A stretch of 64,000 bases of DNA. Source: an uncultured Flavobacteriales bacterium (lineage in GTDB: Bacteria > Bacteroidota > Bacteroidia > Flavobacteriales_D > Parvicellaceae). The stretch is taken from positions 1,736,001 through 1,800,000 of the forward strand of contig CALSRM010000003.1 in assembly GCA_943788755.1 (NCBI GenBank), in the 5' to 3' direction. This document shows positions 55,333 through 63,373 of the stretch, one piece after another. The translations under genes were made by a program, and so were the position numbers. The notes under the pieces are model-generated. The model did not search any database. It was not told the DNA's origin and worked only from the letters and a program-made list of their open reading frames with translations. Within the stretch, counting starts at the first letter, position 1; each line of letters begins with the position of its first letter.

Positions 55333-55946
55333 TAATCAATAAATATTGGCTTAATTTTAAGCAATAAAACAGATAAAGAATGTGCAATAAAAAATGAAGC
55401 GAAAATGTCTATGCTGTAATGACCATGAGACATTAGTACAATAAAAACCATTATGATAGAATAGATTATTGCTATCCATTTTATACGTTTTACACTTGTT
55501 AATAGGGCATAAAAAAATGGTGTACCAACATGGGCAGAAAAGAATAGATCTGCGTTAAAAGAATAATAGGATAATTCTTCAGGGACAACTAATAGAGTTT
55601 CGGGAGGTCCGAGATGTGTAAGGGCTATGAAAAAGCATCTTACCATTACAAACAAGCTCATGGAAACCAGAATAAACGGAAATTCTTTTGGGAAAATTAA
55701 TCTATATATAATGTTGCCTGCCCAAAATAAAAGAACCGCCCAAAAGAATATAAAGTTTAAGTCATAGATAGGAATATTATCCAATATTAAATCTCCAACT
55801 GATGGTCCTTGGACATGGTCTACATAAGTAGAAACTTTATTGTTAATAACAAATGAGGATAACAGTGCGGCAATTCCAGCAATGAAAAGGGCGATTTTTT
55901 TGTTGGAAGAAAGGATTTCCCTCCACTGAATTCCTCTGGGTGTCAT
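55332..55946 (-). CDS. PAP2/sphingomyelin synthase-like membrane protein
   Basis: 204 residues with about six membrane spans. Catalytic-type motifs: 'FSAHVGTPFFYALL' and 'SHGHYSIDIFASFF', matching the SAHxG and HYxxD pair of the PAP2_C (sphingomyelin synthase-related) group rather than classical PAP2 (SGH...). Probably a lipid phosphatase or phosphotransferase at the inner membrane; substrate unknown. Overlaps uvrA by 4 bases upstream and the TPR gene by one base downstream. Confidence 0.75.
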   Translation of the reverse strand: MTPRGIQWREILSSNKKIALFIAGIAALLSSFVINNKVSTYVDHVQGPSVGDLILDNIPIYDLNFIFFWAVLLFWAGNIIYRLIFPKEFPFILVSMSLFVMVRCFFIALTHLGPPETLLVVPEELSYYSFNADLFFSAHVGTPFFYALLTSVKRIKWIAIIYSIIMVFIVLMSHGHYSIDIFASFFIAHSLSVLLLKIKPIFID

Positions 55947-58756
55947 TTAGTAATTGCTAATTTTTCTTTTAGGTGTTTACCAGTATAGGATGAATCGCAA
56001 TTTACTAAATTTTCTGGAGTTCCTTCAAAAACGATATTTCCTCCAATATCACCTCCTTCAGGGCCAAGGTCAATAACCCAATCTGCGCATTTAATTATTT
56101 CTGCATTGTGCTCAATTACCAAAATAGAGTGACCAATTTCAATTAAAGCATTGACTGCAGATAGTAACTTACGAATATCATGAAAGTGCAATCCAGTAGT
56201 TGGTTCATCAAAAATAAAAAGTGTTTTAGATTGTGTTTTTCCTTTCGAGAGAAAGGAAGCTAGCTTAACTCGCTGAGCTTCTCCGCCACTTAGCGTATTG
56301 CTGGATTGACCAAGTTGAATATAACCTAAGCCTACATCTTGTAATGGTTGAATTTTCGCAACAATTCGCTTTTCAATTCTTTGGTCAGAGAGAGAAAAGA
56401 AATCAATAGCATCATCGACAGTCATACATAAGATATCGAATATGTTTTTCTCTTTATATCGAACTTCTAAAACATCATCTTTAAATCGCTGAGAATTGCA
56501 AGAGTCACATTCTAAGTAAACATCAGCCATAAATTGCATCGAAACTTTAATTGTCCCTTCTCCTTCGCAGGCATCGCATCTTCCTCCTTCCACATTAAAG
56601 CTAAAGTGCTTGGGTTGGAACCCGTTTATTTTTGAAATTTGTTGATTACTGTAAAGTGCTCTAATTTCATCATAAGCCTTAACATAAGTCACTGGATTTG
56701 ATCGGGAACTTTTTCCAATAGGATTTTGATCAACAAATTCAATGTCTTCTATCAATTTAAAATCTCCAGAAAGGTTGTCATATTCTCCAGTTCTAGCAGA
56801 AGTTCCTCCTAATTGTTTTTTTAATGCTGGATATAGTATCTGTCTGATTAAGGTTGATTTTCCACTACCACTAACTCCTGTCACAACTGTAAGTGTTTCA
56901 AGAGGGATTTTAACGGTTAGGTTTTTTAAATTGTTCTCTCTTGCCCCTTCAATAGTTATCGAGTTTTTCCAAGGCCTTCTTTTTAATGGAACAGGAATTA
57001 CCTCTTTTAAAGTTAAATACTTAGCAGTTAGGCTTTTATCTGAATGAATCAAATCATCATGATTTCCCTGAAAAACGACTTCACCTCCATGCGAACCAGC
57101 CATTGGTCCCATATCAATTATTTCGTCAGCATTTTTCATTACTTCCTCTTCATGTTCCACTATAATAACAGTGTTACCTAGATTTTTTAATGAGTTTAAG
57201 ACCTTAAGTAATCTTTTGGTGTCTCTTGGGTGTAAACCAATACTTGGTTCATCTAAAATATACATGGAACCTACTAAGCTGCTGCCTAATGATGTTGCAA
57301 GGTTAATGCGCTGTGATTCTCCACCAGATAGTGAATTAGATTGCCTATTGAGTGTTAAATAACCTAATCCAACATCGCTCAAGTATTGCAATCGAGAATT
57401 AATCTCCAACAATAACCGTTTAGCAATTATTTGGTCATGTTTATTCAATTTAATTCCATCCATAAATTCCTTGCATGAATCAATGTTCAGAGATGCTATT
57501 TCCATTATAGCTTTACCTGCAACAGTAACATAGCTGGCATCTTTCCGAAGTTTATTGCCGTTGCAGTCAGGGCATAAAGTTTTCCCTTTGTACCGACTTA
57601 ACATTACGCGGTATTGGATTTTATATATTTTACTTTCTAAATATTTAAAGAAGCCATTAAGCCCGCTGAAATATTTGTTACCTGTCCATATTAGTTTGAT
57701 CTGTTCTTTATTCAACTCATGAAAAGGTTTGTGAATAGGGAAGTCGAATTCATGTGCGTTCATTACCAATTCATTTTTCCAAACTTGCATTTTCTCTCCC
57801 CTCCAGCAAATTAAAGCATCATCATAAACAGATAAATTCTTATTTGGAATAACTAAATCAGCATCTATTCCAAGAACTTTCCCAAAACCTTCACAAGTAG
57901 GACAGGCTCCTATAGGATTATTGAAAGTAAAGAAATTAATCGAAGGCTCAGTAAATGCTATGCCGTCTAGTTCGAATTTATTTGAGAATGTCTTGACAAC
58001 CTCTTTATCACTAAGAATAATTACACTACAATCTCCTTCTCCTTCTAGGAATGCTGCTTCCGCAGATTCACCGATCCTCGCTTGATTTTCATCACTTTCA
58101 TTGTCGCAGATTAATCGATCAATTAATAGCTGAATTATTCTGTTATCTTCTAGTGTTTTTGATGCTAATATTTCATCTATTCTTTCAATTTTCCCTTCTA
58201 GGTAAATTCGACTAAACCCTTGAGCGATAAATATTTCCAATTGTTTTTTTACGGTCCTATCTTTTTGAACAATAACAGGAGATAAGATTAAAGCTTTTGT
58301 CCCTTTTTCAAATGAGTTTAGGAAATCAACAACATCTGTTGCCGTTTCTCTTTTTACTTCCTTGCCAGAAATAGGAGAGTGGGTCTTTCCAATTCGAGCA
58401 AATAGTATCTTTAAAAAGTCGTATATCTCAGTGCTAGTTCCAACAGTAGAACGAGGGTTACTAGTATTTACTTTTTGTTCTATCGCAATAGCAGGAGAAA
58501 TTCCTTTAATGCCATCAACATCTGGTTTGTCAAGTCTCCCTAAAAATTGGCGAGCATAAGAACTTAAACTTTCAACATAACGTCTTTGACCTTCTGCATA
58601 TAAGGTGTCAAAAGCCAATGAAGATTTACCAGACCCAGAAAGCCCTGTAATTACTGTCATTTTATTTCGCTGAATTGCTACATTTATATTTTTCAAATTA
58701 TGAACTCTCGCTCCTTTAATTAAAATGTGGGTTTTATGTGATTTACCTTTTAGCAT
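55943..58756 (-). CDS. uvrA: Excinuclease ABC subunit UvrA
   Basis: 937 residues. Walker A motifs 'GLSGSGKSSLAFDTLYAEGQ' near 38 and 'GVSGSGKSTLIRQ'; signatures 'LSGGESQRINLA' and 'LSGGEAQRVKLA'. The second zinc finger is complete (CDACEGEG ... CDSC). In the first, the CPTC half is present but the preceding CxxC pair is replaced (NKFELDGIAFTEPS), a form I know from other Bacteroidota. It scans DNA for damage with UvrB. First gene of a three-gene unit. Confidence 0.96.
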   Translation of the reverse strand: MLKGKSHKTHILIKGARVHNLKNINVAIQRNKMTVITGLSGSGKSSLAFDTLYAEGQRRYVESLSSYARQFLGRLDKPDVDGIKGISPAIAIEQKVNTSNPRSTVGTSTEIYDFLKILFARIGKTHSPISGKEVKRETATDVVDFLNSFEKGTKALILSPVIVQKDRTVKKQLEIFIAQGFSRIYLEGKIERIDEILASKTLEDNRIIQLLIDRLICDNESDENQARIGESAEAAFLEGEGDCSVIILSDKEVVKTFSNKFELDGIAFTEPSINFFTFNNPIGACPTCEGFGKVLGIDADLVIPNKNLSVYDDALICWRGEKMQVWKNELVMNAHEFDFPIHKPFHELNKEQIKLIWTGNKYFSGLNGFFKYLESKIYKIQYRVMLSRYKGKTLCPDCNGNKLRKDASYVTVAGKAIMEIASLNIDSCKEFMDGIKLNKHDQIIAKRLLLEINSRLQYLSDVGLGYLTLNRQSNSLSGGESQRINLATSLGSSLVGSMYILDEPSIGLHPRDTKRLLKVLNSLKNLGNTVIIVEHEEEVMKNADEIIDMGPMAGSHGGEVVFQGNHDDLIHSDKSLTAKYLTLKEVIPVPLKRRPWKNSITIEGARENNLKNLTVKIPLETLTVVTGVSGSGKSTLIRQILYPALKKQLGGTSARTGEYDNLSGDFKLIEDIEFVDQNPIGKSSRSNPVTYVKAYDEIRALYSNQQISKINGFQPKHFSFNVEGGRCDACEGEGTIKVSMQFMADVYLECDSCNSQRFKDDVLEVRYKEKNIFDILCMTVDDAIDFFSLSDQRIEKRIVAKIQPLQDVGLGYIQLGQSSNTLSGGEAQRVKLASFLSKGKTQSKTLFIFDEPTTGLHFHDIRKLLSAVNALIEIGHSILVIEHNAEIIKCADWVIDLGPEGGDIGGNIVFEGTPENLVNCDSSYTGKHLKEKLAITK

Positions 58757-59070
58757 TATTCAAGCAATGAAGCTAAGTAAAAAAGTGAATTTATTAGCTA
58801 ACCGCTGGGAATATTTATGTGCTCATAATTAATAACTAACCATTATCCTCTAAAACAACCCTTTAAATAATTGAAAGTGCCAAAAGATGTTAATATTTTG
58901 GTGTACTTGTTTCATTGGTATATATTTGCTGCAATAAATAAAAAATGCGTTTTGAGCAACCTTAATTCATTTTTTAAGTTATATAATATAGACACTTTAA
59001 ATTATAGCCTATTGATATAAAATCTACTTTTTAACATTTTGAATTAAAGTTAAACCTAAAGGTAGATATT
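58757..59070. other. 314-base divergent gap uvrA / sigma factor
   Basis: No gene. AT-rich; it must hold promoters for uvrA and the sigma factor, but I could not assign a clean pair of boxes. Nothing else seen. Confidence 0.5.
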
Positions 59071-59673
59071 ATGCTATTAAGTAAAGTTGAGGACAAGCAA
59101 TTGGTGCGTGAGTACCTAAATGGAAAGGAAAGGGCATTTGAAGTTCTAATTTCCAGATATCAAGACAGAGTTTTCGGTTACGTTTATAAGATGGTCAAGG
59201 ATGAAGATTTGACCAACGATATATTCCAGGATACCTTTATCAAGGTAATTAATACACTCAAAAAAGGAAAGTACAACGAAGAAGGTAAATTTTTACCTTG
59301 GGTAATGCGAATTGCGCACAATTTGGTGATTGACCATTTTAGAAAATCGGCAAAAATGCCTATAGCTGGTCGTGGAAATGGAAATGAAGATGATGAGTTT
59401 GATATTTTCAATGTACTACGATTAGAAGATTGTACAGTAGAAGATGATTTGATTGAAGAACAGATTCATGATGACGTGAGAGCATTAGTAGATTTATTGC
59501 CGGATGATCAAAGACAAGTTGTTAAAATGCGTCATTATATGGGGATGAGTTTTAAGGATATTGCTGAAAGCACAGATGTATCGATTAATACAGCTTTAGG
59601 TAGAATGCGTTATGCATTAATTAACTTAAGAAAACTAATTGAAGAAAAAGACATTATGCTTACCGTGCATTAA
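59071..59673 (+). CDS. ECF-type RNA polymerase sigma factor
   Basis: 200 residues. Region 2: 'RAFEVLISRYQDRVFGYVYKMVKDEDLTNDIFQDTFIKV'; region 4: 'LLPDDQRQVVKMRHYMGMSFKDIAESTDVSINTALGRMRYAL', a complete helix-turn-helix. No anti-sigma gene follows. In Bacteroidota this lone type is often constitutive and envelope-related; the target genes are unknown. Confidence 0.93.
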   Translation: MLLSKVEDKQLVREYLNGKERAFEVLISRYQDRVFGYVYKMVKDEDLTNDIFQDTFIKVINTLKKGKYNEEGKFLPWVMRIAHNLVIDHFRKSAKMPIAGRGNGNEDDEFDIFNVLRLEDCTVEDDLIEEQIHDDVRALVDLLPDDQRQVVKMRHYMGMSFKDIAESTDVSINTALGRMRYALINLRKLIEEKDIMLTVH

Positions 59674-59680
59674 TTGCTGA

Positions 59681-59896
59681 ATGAAAATGTTAATTTATAC
59701 ATCCACGTAATATTAGCAGTTTGTTTTTCTTGTAAGTAAAATCATGGGTACGTAGATGAATCAAAAATGAACGTTGATGGGGCTTGCGCAATGGACTATA
59801 CTCCTGTTTGTGGTTGCGATAATATAACGTACAGTGATGAATGTCATGCAACAAATTCATGGCGTGACTTCTTGGACTAGTGGCGAGTGCAATTAA
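59681..59896 (+). pseudogene. Decayed Kazal-type inhibitor lipoprotein gene
   Basis: Pieced together across frames: a lipoprotein-like leader (VNLYIHVILAVCFSC), 'YVDESKMNVDGACAMDYTPVCGCDNITYSDECHATN' in part, and then in the next frame GVTSWTSGECN and stop. This is the Kazal domain cysteine pattern (C, PVCGC, TYxxxC, GxC). Lesions: TAA at 59737-59739 inside the frame; a +1 base at 'aaattcatggcg' (59851-59862); and the only nearby ATG (59681) is one base out of frame. Intact relatives are common small secreted lipoproteins in Bacteroidota. Several lesions make real decay likely. Confidence 0.75.
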
Positions 59897-59958
59897 TCAC
59901 TTTGGCACAATTCTTTCTAAGTAGATAATATGCCTTTTTTAGGATTTGTAAAGTAAGA

Positions 59959-59980
59959 CTCATGGTGACGATTACTAAGC
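59959..59980 (+). repeat. Direct repeat, copy 1
   Basis: ctcatggtgacgattactaa and two more bases; the second copy lies at 60107-60128 with three mismatches over 22 bases. Each contains ATG GTG AC. in the same phase. Confidence 0.6.
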
Positions 59981-60106
59981 ATATTAAATATTGAAAAAGG
60001 ATCCCATCAGGGAATTGAAATTTTGAATCTATTGATTAATGCAAACCATACCCGTTGGGTATAAGTGCCAATAGAATTAACACAGGTTAGTAGCATTTTG
60101 GCAATG

Positions 60107-60128
60107 CTCATGGTGACCGTTACCAAGC
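60107..60128 (+). repeat. Direct repeat, copy 2
   Basis: ctcatggtgaccgttaccaa and two more bases; 148 bases from copy 1. Nothing else in the flanks is shared at a glance. Confidence 0.6.
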
Positions 60129-60277
60129 TACAACCAATCGTGTTTCAAAAAAAATCCTCCTTTCAATAATAAATAAAAAAACTTGACGTTAATTAAGTAG
60201 CTTGAGAGATACTTAAGCATATAATTTAAACGAATCTTTTATTTCGCCTATGAAAAAAGTTTTTACTCTTAATGAAA

Positions 60278-60448
60278 ATGCCTTATTTACTCACCACATC
60301 TGCAAAAAAGACCTCTGTTAATGAAGTCTTAAAAGAAAAAGTTATTCGTCCCAAAAAGACAACAATTGATACTATTTTAAATTATTCTAAAGCTTTGAGC
60401 GTAAGGGAATCATCAATAATGAATCATATAGAAATGGTTTTAAATTAA
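60278..60448 (+). CDS. Small Bacteroidota-type protein, 56 aa
   Basis: ATG 60278 to TAA 60446-60448. C-terminal pattern 'TTIDTILNYSKALSV' followed by 'HIEMVLN' at the very end. I recall many Bacteroidota small ORFs ending in this way (a helix with NYSKAL, a variable spacer, then xxIExxLN-stop); function unknown. A 5' ORF from ATG 60250 overlaps it in another frame and could be its lost N-terminus. Confidence 0.5.
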   Translation: MPYLLTTSAKKTSVNEVLKEKVIRPKKTTIDTILNYSKALSVRESSIMNHIEMVLN

Positions 60449-60627
60449 TTGATATTATGAGAACTGAAGTTATATTTAGAGAAATTTAACTTTATTGATA
60501 TTAATCGAGATATTTTTATTTTGAATAGCTTCTGCTGTGGAAAATAAAAATAACGAAGAGAAATATTACAAGAGAAAAATTAGCATACAAATTTAGTTAT
60601 TGTGATATCTGCAAGTTAACTTTTAGT

Positions 60628-60662
60628 AAAACCCCATTAGCATTTTGTTAATGGGGTTTTTT
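60628..60662 (+). terminator. Strong hairpin terminator, no close gene
   Basis: aaaaccccatta/taatggggtttt with a 9-base loop and T-run, 180 bases downstream of the small ORF. The distance from any plus-strand gene makes its transcript worth checking. Confidence 0.8.
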
Positions 60663-60815
60663 AATACTTAGAAATAATTTAATATGGTTGTTTACGTCTT
60701 TGGAAAAATTTCAACATGAAATTTTGTGGAAATCTCATCGTCTTAATAAGATTGCCACAAAAGCTATCGTTTTTTCATAATGACGATCGCTTTAATAATA
60801 TAAATTATTGAAAAC

Positions 60816-60850
60816 AAAAATCCCCGTTACTTTCGTAACAGGGATTTTGA
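60816..60850 (-). terminator. Terminator of rpsF-rpsR-rplI
   Basis: Inverted repeat aaaatccccgttac/gtaacagggatttt (one C-A mismatch), 21 bases past the rplI stop on the minus strand. Confidence 0.85.
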
Positions 60851-60871
60851 TTAAATAGTATTTACTAAATA

Positions 60872-61318
60872 TTACCCCTCAACAACTTCAAATTCGATTT
60901 CTACAGAAATCTCTTTGTGCAATTGAACGTTAGCTTTGTATTTGCCAATTGTTTTGATAGCATCTCCGATAAGTTTAATATTCTTACGTTCAACTTCAAA
61001 TCCAGCAGCAACAATAGCTTCAGCTACTTGTACGTTAGAAACAGAACCGAAGATCTTTTCGTTCTCTCCAACTTTCGCTGCAACTTTAATTTTAGCTTTT
61101 TCTAATTTAGCAACAGATTTTTCAGCCTCAGCTTTAACTTTTTCTGCTTTGTGCGCTCTTTGACGTAAAGTCTCTGCGTTCATCTTCTTGATGGACTCAG
61201 TAGCCAATACAGCCTTTCCTTGTGGGATAAGGTAGTTTCTTCCGTAACCGTTCTTTACAGAAACAATTTCGTCTTTATCCCCTAGGTTATCTACATTATT
61301 TTTTAATAAAACATCCAT
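60872..61318 (-). CDS. rplI: 50S ribosomal protein L9
   Basis: 148 residues. N-terminal 'VLLKNNVDNLGDKDEIVSVKNGYGRNYLIP' is the L9 signature; a long helix links it to the C-terminal domain ('KIFGSVSNVQVAEAIVAAGFEVERKNIKL'). Binds 23S rRNA near the L1 stalk. Last gene of rpsF-rpsR-rplI. Confidence 0.98.
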   Translation of the reverse strand: MDVLLKNNVDNLGDKDEIVSVKNGYGRNYLIPQGKAVLATESIKKMNAETLRQRAHKAEKVKAEAEKSVAKLEKAKIKVAAKVGENEKIFGSVSNVQVAEAIVAAGFEVERKNIKLIGDAIKTIGKYKANVQLHKEISVEIEFEVVEG

Positions 61319-61332
61319 GATTTGGGTCCTCC

Positions 61333-61602
61333 TTATTTTAATTGATCTGCAACGTATGGTAAAATAGCTAAGTGACGTGCACGTTTTACGGCAGTCGAAA
61401 CTTTTTTCTGATACTTTGCTGATGTTCCTGTTAATCTTCTCGGTAAAATTTTACCTTGCTCATTTATAAATTTTAATAAAAAAACAGGGTTTTTGTAATC
61501 TACGTATTTTATTCCTGATTTCTTAAATCTACAGTATTTCGATTTTTGAACGTCAATACTGATTGGGGTTAGATATCTAATATCTGATTCTTTTCCAGCC
61601 AT
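61333..61602 (-). CDS. rpsR: 30S ribosomal protein S18
   Basis: 89 residues: '[40 protein letters not shown]' and '[12 protein letters not shown]', the S18 core. It pairs with S6 on the 30S platform, matching its place beside rpsF (23 bases) and rplI (14 bases). Confidence 0.98.
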   Translation of the reverse strand: MAGKESDIRYLTPISIDVQKSKYCRFKKSGIKYVDYKNPVFLLKFINEQGKILPRRLTGTSAKYQKKVSTAVKRARHLAILPYVADQLK

Positions 61603-61625
61603 GTTAAATAGTTTAAGTTAATTAA

Positions 61626-61958
61626 TTAGGCTTTCGCCATTGTTCTTCCTTTGTCTGCAAATGCAACGTGATCTTTATCCATTTTCATGGTTAAAAAACG
61701 CATTACCATTTCGTCTCTTTTAAATGCAACTTCTAAGTTTGCAATTACACTTCCTTCAGCTTCGAACTCAATTAAGTTGTAAAAACCTGTGGATTTCTTC
61801 TGGATTGGATAAGCTAATTTTTTTAAGCCCCAATCTTCTTCATGAAGAACTTTTGCACCACTGTCTTTAAGAACTTTCTTAAACTTCTTTACTGCTTCCT
61901 TTGCCTGATCTGCCGACAAAACGGGAGTTAAAATGAAAACAGTTTCGTAATGATTCAT
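61626..61958 (-). CDS. rpsF: 30S ribosomal protein S6
   Basis: 110 residues from ATG 61958 ([15 protein letters not shown]), the conserved S6 start; an ATG nine codons upstream adds a basic stretch not seen in the family. '[23 protein letters not shown]' is diagnostic. Binds S18. First gene of the operon. Confidence 0.97.
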   Translation of the reverse strand: MNHYETVFILTPVLSADQAKEAVKKFKKVLKDSGAKVLHEEDWGLKKLAYPIQKKSTGFYNLIEFEAEGSVIANLEVAFKRDEMVMRFLTMKMDKDHVAFADKGRTMAKA

Positions 61959-62293
61959 ATTCTTTGTTTTGTTATTAAGAACCATGGTCTATCCACGATT
62001 CGGGCGGCAAAGATACATATATTTATCGGATTATGAAACAATTGATCCAAACAACTTAGGTTTTCGAAGAGTTTGGTAAATTTATATGTGTTCATATTGA
62101 TGCAAAATATTGATACATAGCTTTATGGGGGAATATTTTAAAGCAGATATGGAGATAAAGAAAGAGCCAAAAATTGGTAAACCTAAGTTTTTTGGGTATT
62201 AGCTTATTAACATATTGTTGATAAGTAATGAATGCTAAAGTATTGTAAATATTGGTGTATAGGAAGAATTAATTTAGTTTTGTATCCCTGAAA
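61959..62293. other. 335-base divergent gap rpsF / dnaX
   Basis: Holds the dnaX promoter (below) and presumably that of rpsF. No ORF or repeat noticed. The imperfect palindrome 'aacctaagttttttgggtat' near 62180-62199 may be chance. Confidence 0.5.
62251..62282 (+). promoter_or_regulatory. dnaX promoter
   Basis: ATTG at 62251-62254, 20 bases, TAGTTTTG at 62275-62282: three of four -33 bases and a full -7 match, 11 bases before the ATG. Confidence 0.5.
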
Positions 62294-63373
62294 ATGGCAG
62301 AGGAACAATTCATAGTATCCGCAAGGAAATATAGACCAACTACTTGGGAAAATGTGGTTGGGCAAGAGACAATTAGTTCTACGTTACAACATGCCATTGA
62401 TACTGGACATCTAGCACAGGCCTATTTGTTCTGTGGTCCAAGGGGAGTAGGTAAAACTACTTGTGCTCGAATTTTTGCAAAAACGATTAACCAACAAGAC
62501 GGAAGCGAGCAGGAAGATTTTTCCTTCAATATTTTTGAATTGGATGCTGCTTCGAATAATTCAGTTGATGATATTCGATCAATTACAGATCAAGTTCGAA
62601 TTGTACCCCAGGTAGGAAAATACAAAGTTTATATAATTGATGAGGTACACATGTTATCGACAAATGCTTTTAATGCATTCTTGAAAACGCTAGAAGAGCC
62701 ACCTCCTCATGCTATATTTATATTAGCTACTACAGAGAAACACAAGATTATACCAACAATATTATCGCGTTGCCAAGTTTATGATTTCAATCGTATATCG
62801 ATTCAAGATATGGCAAATCACTTGGCCTATGTCGCAAAACAAGAGAATATTAAGTTTGAGTCAGATGGATTGCATGTTATAGCAGAGAAAGCAGATGGAG
62901 CTTTACGTGATGCACTTTCTATATTTGATCAAATTGTAAATTATTGTGATGGTAACATTACCTACGATGCGGTAATTAAAAACCTTAATATTCTTGACTA
63001 CGATTATTATTTCAAAATAACAGATCATTTATTGAAAAATGAAATTCATCAATCGCTTTTGGTTTTTAACGAAATCCTTGAGAATGGTTTTGATGGCCAT
63101 AATTTCATTAATGGTTTAGGAAGTCATTTAAGAAACCTTCTTGTAAGTAAAGATGCTATTACATTGAAACTTTTAGAAGTCAGCGACAATGTAAAGGCTA
63201 AATACAATGAGCAATCAAAATTAGCAAATCCCAAATTCCTCATTGATGGACTCAAGATAATTGGCGAAACAGATGTCCAATACAAGTCCAGTAAGAATCA
63301 ACGATTACATGTTGAATTAGCCTTAATGAAATTAAGCTCTCTAACCGCCATAGAGGGAGAAAAAAAAAAGTAG
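62294..63373 (+). CDS. dnaX: DNA polymerase III subunit gamma/tau, gamma-like frame
   Basis: 359 residues in this frame: Walker A GPRGVGKTT (48-56), 'IIDEVHMLSTNAFNAFLKTLEEPP', sensor 1 'ILATTEKHKIIPTILSRCQ', arginine-finger region and domain III helices. The zinc module between Walker A and ELDAASNNSVDD is absent, as I recall for Flavobacteriia. The frame ends GAA AAA AAA AAG TAG in a run of ten A. The tau-specific sequence goes on in another frame from 63372 to beyond the window. Clamp-loader ATPase; tau also ties polymerase and helicase. Confidence 0.95.
   Translation: MAEEQFIVSARKYRPTTWENVVGQETISSTLQHAIDTGHLAQAYLFCGPRGVGKTTCARIFAKTINQQDGSEQEDFSFNIFELDAASNNSVDDIRSITDQVRIVPQVGKYKVYIIDEVHMLSTNAFNAFLKTLEEPPPHAIFILATTEKHKIIPTILSRCQVYDFNRISIQDMANHLAYVAKQENIKFESDGLHVIAEKADGALRDALSIFDQIVNYCDGNITYDAVIKNLNILDYDYYFKITDHLLKNEIHQSLLVFNEILENGFDGHNFINGLGSHLRNLLVSKDAITLKLLEVSDNVKAKYNEQSKLANPKFLIDGLKIIGETDVQYKSSKNQRLHVELALMKLSSLTAIEGEKKK
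63360..63370 (+). promoter_or_regulatory. Slippery A10-G run in dnaX
   Basis: Ten A followed by G. The zero frame meets TAG at 63371-63373; a -1 shift meets TAA at 63391-63393; only a change equal to losing one A (or gaining two) enters the long tau frame. Similar A-runs in Thermus dnaX cause RNA polymerase slippage. The phase also fits the ribosomal slip heptamer A_AAA_AAG of E. coli dnaX, but a -1 ribosomal shift would give only seven extra residues here. Confidence 0.7.

Larger units (their letters stand above)
59897..60277. other. 381-base gene-poor stretch with a 22-base direct repeat
   Basis: No convincing ORF. Contains a 22-base direct repeat listed below, and T-rich or A-rich spacer. 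Could be the remains of mobile or repeated DNA. Confidence 0.45.
60449..60871. other. 423-base gap before the rpsF operon end
   Basis: No gene seen. It carries two terminators (60628-60662 and 60816-60850), the first oriented for the plus strand, the second for the rplI end. The part 60449-60627 has no element I recognise; a small RNA ending at the first terminator is possible but unsupported. Confidence 0.5.

Noticed and set aside
63362-63370. E. coli-type ribosomal -1 frameshift at A_AAA_AAG in dnaX
   Set aside because: The phase fits, but the -1 frame ends after seven codons and does not lead to tau; slippage of the RNA by -1 or +2 does.
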